From Gammaproteobacteria bacterium (lineage in GTDB: Bacteria; Pseudomonadota; Gammaproteobacteria; Nitrosococcales; Methylophagaceae): DNA of 5,163 nucleotides. Under the pieces are notes generated by a model. It did not search any database. It had not been told where the DNA came from and saw only the letters and a list, made by a program, of their open reading frames with translations. The stretch's first letter is position 1. Each line of letters begins with the position of its first letter. Positions 1 through 5,163 of this stretch are shown here, piece by piece. The stretch is taken from positions 571-5,733 of the forward strand of contig NVVP01000082.1 in the NCBI GenBank assembly GCA_002402245.1. The letters run 5' to 3'. The position numbers and the translations under genes are program-made.

Positions 1-347
1 CCTCGGGCATACGCTAATAATAAGGGATCGGCTTTGGCTAGACTTTGGTACTCATTTAAAAAATAGAGCACCGCCTGCCATTGTTTTTGTTTAATTGACA
101 CATAAATGGCACGACCAAGATCATTTGCATTATGTTTTACTGGATAAGGATTACCATTTAAGGTTATTTCTGGCCGGCCTCCTTGCTGGTAATCTTCGTC
201 TTTTAGTAACTTTTGCTGTTCATTATTTTGTTGTCGCTCGAGAGTTTGGTCGATACGCAGACGAGTATCTAAGTCATCAGCTATCACTGTTGAGGTCATT
301 AATAGGCTAATAATTAAACTAATTAGTAATTTAAACAAAGAAGACAT
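1..347 (-). CDS. Slam-type outer-membrane translocon, N-terminal part (cut by window edge)
   Basis: The frame opens with ATG at 347-345 and stays open for 115 codons to the left edge, so the rest of the gene is outside the window. Residues 1-23 form a signal peptide (one Lys, a long Leu/Ile core, then STVIA before DD). Residues 24-58 are polar and charged with many Gln. Residues 60-115 carry the typical N-terminal segment of Slam proteins: an E-I-T-L-N-G strand, then N-A-N-D-L-G-R-A (73-80), then a TPR-like helical run with Q-W-Q-A-V (89-93) and ending L-L-A-Y-A-R. Slam (type XI secretion) proteins have an N-terminal periplasmic TPR domain and a C-terminal DUF560 barrel that moves surface lipoproteins or haemophores across the outer membrane; the barrel is not visible here. 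The haemophore-like gene directly upstream is the obvious cargo. The ribosome site is weak (GATGAG, 8 bases before ATG). An ATG at 360-358 is out of frame and stops after nine codons. Confidence 0.82.
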   Translation of the reverse strand, partial: MSSLFKLLISLIISLLMTSTVIADDLDTRLRIDQTLERQQNNEQQKLLKDEDYQQGGRPEITLNGNPYPVKHNANDLGRAIYVSIKQKQWQAVLYFLNEYQSLAKADPLLLAYAR

Positions 348-378
348 AAAACAGACTCATCAATAGGAAAAAGAAAAA

Positions 379-401
379 CCGAGCATGAAAATCATGCTCG
401 G
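379..401 (-). terminator. Intrinsic terminator between the haemophore and Slam genes
   Basis: A perfect 10-base-pair stem (CCGAGCATGA at 379-388, TCATGCTCGG at 392-401) closes a three-base loop. On the minus strand it is followed at once by TTTTTCTTTTTCC, a good uridine tract. It starts 28 bases after the haemophore stop codon and ends 31 bases before the Slam start codon. The structure is directly visible. Its partial read-through, allowing some Slam transcription, is inferred from the lack of room for a promoter after it. Confidence 0.88.
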
Positions 402-429
402 CTTAACTAACACAACACTGTTTTACAAA

Positions 430-1194
430 TTAATCCTGAGTACCACCAAATGAGGTGTCAAAGATAGTGCCTGCGAAATCAACCATACCCGCTAGATCTG
501 CTTGGCCATTATAGAACTGACCAGAAACATCACCACCTGAAGCCGAGAAGAACAGAACCGTTGCACTGGCTGTACCCGTACCCGTAATAGATGCATCAGA
601 ATTGATCGTCACAGTACCAATATCGACAGAAGATAATGCACTAGACATTGAACCTGTTAATGTTGAATTGTTAAAATCAGCTGTAAATGTTCCACTTAGA
701 GCACCGTTATACCCATCGTAGTAATTGTTAATACCTTTCATAGTATAAGTAACATTAGTACCTGTTGTGCTGATTGATGAATCCGGATTATCACCTGCAA
801 AATAGACTGTACGTGTAGCAGCTAATGGGGAGCCAGTATCTGACCATTCGCCAAACCAAATATCGCTGGTACCTACTTGAGCAAAGTTGAATACACCTAA
901 ATCATCATGGCTTGCTGGAGCCCCACTATAAGGGAAATCTAAACTATAAACGCCATTAACAGGCGTGGTGTAATTAGCTAAACCTTGGAAGTCAACCAAT
1001 AAGCCTGAGAATACTGGAAAGGCAATACCTGTTCTACCAGCGGTATGAGGTGGCATATTGAAATTTGATACACCCACTGTAATATTAGACGTATTAGACG
1101 AACCACCTACCACGGTGATTGCTTGCGCCTGACCTGCAAGAGCAAAGGTACTTAATGTAAGTGCAATGCTACTGATTAATTGTAACTTTTTCAT
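430..1194 (-). CDS. Secreted Slam-dependent haemophore, hemophilin/HphA-like
   Basis: A 254-residue protein with a clear type I signal peptide (MKKL start, hydrophobic 5-20, likely cleavage after AQA at 23-25). No cysteine is present, so there is no lipobox and the product should be soluble rather than a surface lipoprotein. The mature part looks two-domain: residues 26-160 as a ligand-binding handle and about 162-254 as a small beta barrel. The barrel carries a TbpB-like C-terminal signature, G-Q-F-Y-N-G-Q-A-D-L-A-G at 225-236, ending F-G-G-T-Q-D; compare the FYGP.A.ELGG motif of transferrin-binding protein barrels, which Slam recognises. Known relatives (hemophilin, A. baumannii HphA) bind haem outside the cell and pass it to a dedicated TonB-dependent receptor. 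Neighbours support this: receptor upstream, Slam downstream. The mature chain has only two histidines (H50, H96), candidate haem ligands. It is very acidic (17 Asp, 1 Glu against 1 Lys, 2 Arg). The start is supported by GGAG seven bases upstream. Haem as ligand is inferred; another Slam-dependent ligand binder is possible. Confidence 0.8.
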   Translation of the reverse strand: MKKLQLISSIALTLSTFALAGQAQAITVVGGSSNTSNITVGVSNFNMPPHTAGRTGIAFPVFSGLLVDFQGLANYTTPVNGVYSLDFPYSGAPASHDDLGVFNFAQVGTSDIWFGEWSDTGSPLAATRTVYFAGDNPDSSISTTGTNVTYTMKGINNYYDGYNGALSGTFTADFNNSTLTGSMSSALSSVDIGTVTINSDASITGTGTASATVLFFSASGGDVSGQFYNGQADLAGMVDFAGTIFDTSFGGTQD

Positions 1195-1201
1195 TTTATA
1201 A

Positions 1202-1205
1202 CTCC
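1202..1205 (-). promoter_or_regulatory. Ribosome binding site of the haemophore gene
   Basis: On the minus strand GGAG lies seven bases before the ATG at 1194-1192. It is the best Shine-Dalgarno match next to any start in this window and fixes the haemophore start codon. It fits a highly translated secreted product; the receptor and Slam starts have weaker sites. Confidence 0.7.
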
Positions 1206-1217
1206 AGATCGTGATTA

Positions 1218-1241
1218 CTTATTTTCAAAAGTGAAAATAAG
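1218..1241. repeat. Perfect 10-bp inverted repeat in the haemophore leader
   Basis: CTTATTTTCA at 1218-1227 and TGAAAATAAG at 1232-1241 are exact reverse complements separated by four bases. It begins 24 bases upstream of the haemophore start codon. In RNA it would be a long, AU-rich 5' leader hairpin; in DNA it could be an operator dyad. It does not match the Fur box, and no uridine tract follows it on the minus strand, so a terminator is unlikely. Its function is unknown. Confidence 0.6.
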
Positions 1242-1249
1242 GTGTGCTA

Positions 1250-1267
1250 ACAAAGAGGCCTCTTTGT
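1250..1267. repeat. Perfect 18-bp palindrome after the receptor gene, terminator-like
   Basis: The sequence ACAAAGAGGCCTCTTTGT is its own reverse complement, centred on GGCC. It starts 22 bases after the receptor stop codon. As RNA it folds into a seven-base-pair stem with a GGCC loop, and the 3' arm plus next bases read UCUUUGUU, so it could be a weak or bidirectional terminator for the receptor transcript. It could also be a protein-binding dyad. The palindrome is certain; the role is not. Confidence 0.5.
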
Positions 1268-1288
1268 GTTTTCTGACCGAACGTTTTA

Positions 1289-4200
1289 TTAAAAACGGGC
1301 AGTCAAACTCAGTTTTAGAGTGCGACCCGGTGCGGCCAGAGCCGAACGCGTGGCTGGATCAACATAATATTGGTCGCTTAAATTGCTGCCACTTAACTCA
1401 ACAATAAGATCATCGTTAACGTTATAACGAGCATAGGCATCGACAATAATTACTTCATCCCAGCTATAGGCGGTATTAAAGCTGTATCTGAAACCTGGAT
1501 TTCCAGGGGTTCCGACATTGTCGATATACCAGTCTAGGTCGTCATTTTCATACTCTTTATAGTAGGTAAAGCGACTTCCTAGCTCTAAACGCCGCTTGAG
1601 AAAACGTCCTCCAAGAGACCAATTGGCGGATAGTTTTGGTGTGGCTTGTGCCAATTGGTAACCTCCGGGGAATCCATAGTCAAAACAGGTGGGGATTGGA
1701 TCATTGTTGGCGCGAAATAAATCAATTGCAGAGAGTTGGGCGGCAGAGTCTTCATCACAAATTTGATTTTGCAATGTGTAATTAACGCCTAATTGGGTGA
1801 AATAACGGCCGCTATCATAGCGAAAGTCCAGTTCAATCCCTTTTATTCTCTGTTCATCGACATTATTAAAGGTTAAATTCTCATCTCGTTCAATGACATC
1901 TTTGGTGAGATTTTGATAATAGGTTAGTTTAATATCAGCGTATTCAGCATTAGGTAGCCACTGGGTTAAGTCGTGTACATAGCCTAGTTCCCAGTTATAA
2001 GCATGTTCTGGTTTTAAGCTAAAAGATCGTGTGTTGGCAGAAAAGCCAATGGTGCTTTCAAACATACTAGGATAACGTATGGCTTCAGCATATTTAAAAT
2101 AGACCCTACTGTGCTGGGAAATCTCATAAGCTGCGGTTAAATGTGGTACCCAGCCATGGTCTTTTTGTTTTTGTGCCTTTTGTGCCTCGGATGACTTTAC
2201 TGCTAAGGCTCTACAGGCAGATAAATATGCCACGTTATCTAAACCACCATTAGTACAAGGGTTGGTGGCTCTATCATAATTACCATCAGCATCTGAATAC
2301 CAATTACCGGCAGCATTTTGTTTTGTTTCAACTCCCGTTCCGATAAAGCTCAGTGCAATACTATTATTAGGATCAGTGTAAAGAGTATCTACTTGTTCTT
2401 GAGTATAAAAAAGCCCAACAAGACCTTGTAAAGCAGCAGGAGTAACCCCTAAAGCATTAAGTTCTGTGACACGCTCGGCGTCGGTCCAGGTATGGCTTGT
2501 ATCATATTCAACCTCATAATGAGTAACATTAAATTGTTTAAATTCAGGGTGATCGGCTAAAAAATCATCCTTAGCCCAATAAGAGGAATACTTCATCCCG
2601 CCATTTATTTTTAAACGGTTGGTAGTTTGCCATGCTAGATCAAAGTTACCATCCCACTCTTGCCGACGGCCTGCACGGGGGTAACTATGGTAAGGAATGG
2701 TCTTGGTAAATTCAAAATCATCATCTGAAGATAGTTTTTCACGTTGAAAATGGCCACCAATGGTTAAATCTAATTTACGTGATAGGTTCATCTTATTACT
2801 AAGCGTCAAGCCAGCACGGGTACTAGTAGAATTAACTGCGGCACCATCAACCAAAGTACCATCTAGTGGGTTTTGATTAGTATCTAGCCTCTGCTGATTA
2901 GGAAAGCCGCCCGAGGTATAAGTATCACTTTCGGTATCGGTGTACCAAAGCGTGCTTTGTACGTCTAGCCATTGGTTCTCAACTGGTTTATAACTATAGT
3001 CGATGTTATATGCTTTGGAAGTGACTTCACTTAATGGCCATTGCACCTCACCTGCAGCATCCGAACTCACTATTCTTGATGGCATGATCTCACCATAAGT
3101 ACTATCTGAACGACGGTAATTCAGACTTAGTTTTTGATCCTCCGTAATACGCCAGCTACTTTTTAATAACCACGATTCCATTTTACTTGAAGTATTAAGT
3201 ACTTCATCACCCGGTTGCCACAAGCTGGCTAGAGCTCTAATTCGATCACGGTATTCTTTTGCATCGGCGACGCTGCTGGAGTAATAATCGGAGTTATTAT
3301 TACCAGAAAAATAATTGCCGCGTTCACGGTAAGCATAGGCCGCTAAAAAATCAAACTTATCCCATTTTTTGGCTGCTGCTAGTCGATAGGAATAATCATT
3401 GCCATTAAGTGGGTTAAGGTCCTTACCTGATTTTGATTCAGGCGTCACTCTAAGCGTTAGATCGTTAAAAGGTGTCCCTAAGTTAGATGGGTAACCCACT
3501 ACATCTACGGCTAACTCACCAGTGTGTAAATCTGGGACTCGTTCATCAACCGCGTTACTGCTGCCTTCGACTTTTAATTCAATACCAAAATCTTCACCTT
3601 CTTCAATAATATCTGCTGGTTGTAAGGTGGTGACTACCATAGCACCACCAATACCACTGTTTACATCACGTTCATTGGTTGCACCTTTGTGGATTTGAAT
3701 AGAGCCGATAAGGTTGGGATCAATATAGTTACGATTAGTAGCGCCGTTATAACCGCGCCATACGGTGAGCGCTTGTTCTGTACCATCAATAATAACCGGT
3801 ACACGACCTGGACCTTGAATACCACGGATATTGACATCGAGTGCGCCACTATTGCGGGCTTCACCACTGAATATCCCTGCCATGCCTTGTAGTAGATCTG
3901 AAGGGGTGGTGCCTTTGTAACGCTCTATTTCAATTTTACCCATATAGACTGTTGAAGTGTTTTTATCGTAGACATCGTCATAGCCTTGCTCATCACGTTG
4001 ATAGCCTGATAAGCCGGAGTCTTCAATGGTGAGGGTGGGGATGTTAATGGTATCGAATGTTTGTATGGCTTTGATCACATAGCGGCCATTTTCAAGCTGC
4101 TGCGCCGTTAAACCGGAACCCGTTAAAATATGATTTAAGGCACCGTTTAACGAATAGTCACCTTGTACACCGCGGCTTTGTTTGCCTGCGGTGAGTGAGG

Positions 4201-4414
4201 CGTTAATGGCGAGGTCAATATCTGCTTTAATGGCAAAGTCACTGAGTACTTGATCAAGTGAACCTTGGCTAATTGAATAATGACGTGCCGCTATTTGACT
4301 AGTCGTGTCTGCAGCCCAAGATAATGGACTGAATACTGCAAATAGAGCTGTGCTAATCGCTAATTGTATCGCGAGAGTTAGTGATGTTAACGGACGGGAT
4401 TGTACTGCTTTCAT
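1289..4414 (-). CDS. TonB-dependent outer-membrane receptor with STN signalling domain (probable haem/haemophore receptor)
   Basis: A complete 1041-residue transducer-type receptor. Order: signal peptide 1-35 (ends SWAA), STN domain about 44-117, candidate TonB box (D-T-I-N-I at 121-125 or T-L-T-I-E at 127-131), plug about 150-265 (N-I-R-G-I-Q-G at 195-201, V-I-I-D-G at 207-211, I-H-K-G-A at 241-245), then a barrel from about 275 to the terminal Phe1041, the usual barrel-assembly ending. A FRAP-like segment (I-R-Y-P-S-M-F-E, 779-786) and an NPNL-like segment (L-K-P-E-H-A-Y-N-W-E-L-G, 800-811) resemble boxes of haem-receptor barrels. The STN domain and upstream FecR gene mark cell-surface signalling through an ECF sigma factor. 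The haemophore gene just downstream makes haem-loaded haemophore the likely ligand, as for HphR; this is inference. The protein is longer than most such receptors (about 650-850 residues), mainly from long predicted surface loops near 612-750 and 881-915, each with a Cys pair. ATG is preceded by GAAGAG at an 11-base spacing, slightly long. Confidence 0.88.
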   Translation of the reverse strand: MKAVQSRPLTSLTLAIQLAISTALFAVFSPLSWAADTTSQIAARHYSISQGSLDQVLSDFAIKADIDLAINASLTAGKQSRGVQGDYSLNGALNHILTGSGLTAQQLENGRYVIKAIQTFDTINIPTLTIEDSGLSGYQRDEQGYDDVYDKNTSTVYMGKIEIERYKGTTPSDLLQGMAGIFSGEARNSGALDVNIRGIQGPGRVPVIIDGTEQALTVWRGYNGATNRNYIDPNLIGSIQIHKGATNERDVNSGIGGAMVVTTLQPADIIEEGEDFGIELKVEGSSNAVDERVPDLHTGELAVDVVGYPSNLGTPFNDLTLRVTPESKSGKDLNPLNGNDYSYRLAAAKKWDKFDFLAAYAYRERGNYFSGNNNSDYYSSSVADAKEYRDRIRALASLWQPGDEVLNTSSKMESWLLKSSWRITEDQKLSLNYRRSDSTYGEIMPSRIVSSDAAGEVQWPLSEVTSKAYNIDYSYKPVENQWLDVQSTLWYTDTESDTYTSGGFPNQQRLDTNQNPLDGTLVDGAAVNSTSTRAGLTLSNKMNLSRKLDLTIGGHFQREKLSSDDDFEFTKTIPYHSYPRAGRRQEWDGNFDLAWQTTNRLKINGGMKYSSYWAKDDFLADHPEFKQFNVTHYEVEYDTSHTWTDAERVTELNALGVTPAALQGLVGLFYTQEQVDTLYTDPNNSIALSFIGTGVETKQNAAGNWYSDADGNYDRATNPCTNGGLDNVAYLSACRALAVKSSEAQKAQKQKDHGWVPHLTAAYEISQHSRVYFKYAEAIRYPSMFESTIGFSANTRSFSLKPEHAYNWELGYVHDLTQWLPNAEYADIKLTYYQNLTKDVIERDENLTFNNVDEQRIKGIELDFRYDSGRYFTQLGVNYTLQNQICDEDSAAQLSAIDLFRANNDPIPTCFDYGFPGGYQLAQATPKLSANWSLGGRFLKRRLELGSRFTYYKEYENDDLDWYIDNVGTPGNPGFRYSFNTAYSWDEVIIVDAYARYNVNDDLIVELSGSNLSDQYYVDPATRSALAAPGRTLKLSLTARF

Positions 4415-4522
4415 TGTTTAAATTACTCTTCATTTTGTTAATGGTTATATCTTTTAATCGAATGAAAAGTTAAAACCCGTAACTAAATGTTAATAATTCT
4501 TATTTTTATTTAAAGGTTAGCT
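4415..4522 (-). promoter_or_regulatory. AT-rich intergenic region, presumed receptor promoter
   Basis: These 108 bases separate the FecR stop from the receptor start and are the expected place for an ECF-sigma-dependent promoter, since in Fec-type systems the receptor gene is the main target of the released sigma factor. I could not identify a convincing -35/-10 pair. Visible elements are three TTAAC-headed nonamers (minus strand, starting at 4493, 4473 and 4441), the first two exactly 20 bases apart, and the GAAGAG ribosome site at 4426-4431. No terminator for the FecR gene is apparent, so read-through from it is possible. Confidence 0.35.
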
Positions 4523-5163
4523 TTAAACGGGAGATATATTGACCCAATAACGAGTAAGTTGCTTGAGCTGGATAGGAAAGCTAGCCTGTAGTTGTTGTAA
4601 AATATCGTCAGTATCTTTGAGCGTAAATACCCCAGTTATTAATAAATGTTTTAGTTCGGGGGATATACGTATTAAGCCTTTTCTATAACGACCTAGCTCG
4701 TAAATAAAATCGGTTAATGGCATTCTTTTGACCACTAATTTACCTTTTAGCCAACTTATAAGGTCTGGGTTAACAGTTTGAGAGTCTTTAAAATTCTCAG
4801 CATTAAAGGCCATACTGTCGCCGGCGCTTAAGCGGGTGGCCGATAGCATATGATGGCCAGTCACTGTAATAGGCTGACCTTGGTATAAACTGATTTGAGT
4901 GTATTGGTCGGTATGCCGAATATGAAGCCGGCCTTGTTCAAGTTGAATTAAACCATTCGGAGTTTCAATTTGGTACGGTTGTGAGCCGTGAGAATCGAGT
5001 ATAAATTCACCATGATTAAGCCTAAATGTATTCGCTGTTGGCATGGTCATCACGGTGGCAGTATTAATACTTAACTGACTATTATCTGCGAGCACGAGTT
5101 GTTTAATTTCACCGGTTGCGGTGTTGAACTCAGAATTACCCATTAATTTAGCCATTAAAGGTG
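4523..5163 (-). CDS. FecR-family anti-sigma factor, C-terminal part (cut by window edge)
   Basis: The frame ends at TAA 4525-4523 and is open to the right edge. The in-frame ATG at 5155 is unlikely to be the start: FecR proteins are usually about 310-340 residues, and the reading frame here begins inside the FecR domain, so the sigma-binding N-terminal domain and membrane helix must lie outside. Numbered from that ATG, residues 10-36 show the conserved FecR core (F-N-T-A-T-G-E-I-K then L-A-D-N-S-Q-L-S-I-N-T), with H-G-E-F at 48-51. After S-W-L-K-G-K-L (134-140), residues 146-208 form the C-terminal domain: P-L-T-D-F, E-L-G-R-Y-R-K-G, I-S-P-E-L, I-T-G-V-F. FecR proteins span the inner membrane, hold an ECF sigma factor and sense the receptor's STN domain in the periplasm. 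The adjacent STN-bearing receptor is the natural partner, and an ECF sigma gene is expected upstream beyond the edge. Confidence 0.88.
   Translation of the reverse strand, partial: PLMAKLMGNSEFNTATGEIKQLVLADNSQLSINTATVMTMPTANTFRLNHGEFILDSHGSQPYQIETPNGLIQLEQGRLHIRHTDQYTQISLYQGQPITVTGHHMLSATRLSAGDSMAFNAENFKDSQTVNPDLISWLKGKLVVKRMPLTDFIYELGRYRKGLIRISPELKHLLITGVFTLKDTDDILQQLQASFPIQLKQLTRYWVNISPV

Noticed and set aside
95..310. Plus-strand 71-codon open frame
   Set aside because: It is antisense to the Slam N-terminal coding region, has no recognisable domain, and the minus strand carries a convincing signal peptide and family motif.
1225..1253. Possible sigma-70 promoter (TTGTTA, 17-base spacer, TTTTGA) before the haemophore gene
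   Set aside because: The -35 match is fair but the -10 hexamer is poor, so the promoter is not supported, although a separate haemophore promoter remains plausible.
3661..3892. Short open frames on both strands inside the receptor gene
   Set aside because: They overlap the well-supported plug domain in other frames and show no family features.
4354..4433. Possible 26-codon leader peptide starting at ATG 4433-4431 (minus) and overlapping the receptor start
   Set aside because: It has no ribosome site of its own and no attenuator-like codon run; probably chance.
4486..4504. Weak Fur-box-like sequence upstream of the receptor
   Set aside because: By hand only about 11 of 19 positions match the Fur consensus, which is expected by chance in such AT-rich DNA. 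Iron control may instead act on the sigma factor gene outside the window.
4523..5155. Treating the FecR frame as a complete 210-residue protein starting at ATG 5155
   Set aside because: The frame is open to the edge and begins within the conserved FecR domain; the sigma-binding domain and membrane helix are missing, so this is a window-edge artefact rather than a short variant.

Overview
This 5,163-base window is AT-rich and reads as accessory DNA from a low-GC gammaproteobacterium. All four genes lie on the minus strand, so transcription runs from the right edge to the left edge. The proteins look proteobacterial: a FecR-type anti-sigma factor, a TonB-dependent receptor with an STN signalling domain, a signal peptide ending AQA, and a Slam outer-membrane translocon. 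The gene order resembles the hemO/hphA haem-uptake cluster known in Acinetobacter baumannii. The sequence alone does not fix the genus; Moraxellaceae or another AT-rich gammaproteobacterial group would fit.

In order of transcription, the window holds: (1) the C-terminal two thirds of a FecR-like anti-sigma regulator, cut by the right edge; (2) a 108-base AT-rich gap; (3) an unusually large 1041-residue TonB-dependent receptor with an STN domain; (4) a 94-base gap with two perfect dyads; (5) a 254-residue secreted, cysteine-free protein of the hemophilin/HphA type, which is a Slam-dependent haemophore; (6) an 82-base gap with a clear intrinsic terminator; (7) the first 115 residues of a Slam translocon, cut by the left edge. 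That last gene is absent from a simple start-to-stop ORF scan because it has no stop inside the window.

Proposed working model, an inference from family knowledge: Slam exports the haemophore across the outer membrane, the haemophore captures haem, and the receptor takes haem from it and imports it using TonB energy. The receptor's STN domain reports occupancy to FecR, which releases an ECF sigma factor, probably encoded just beyond the right edge, to raise transcription of the receptor and perhaps the genes after it. The hairpins on either side of the haemophore gene suggest that its mRNA level is set separately from those of the receptor and Slam. No RNA genes, mobile elements, CRISPR arrays or plus-strand genes are supported.
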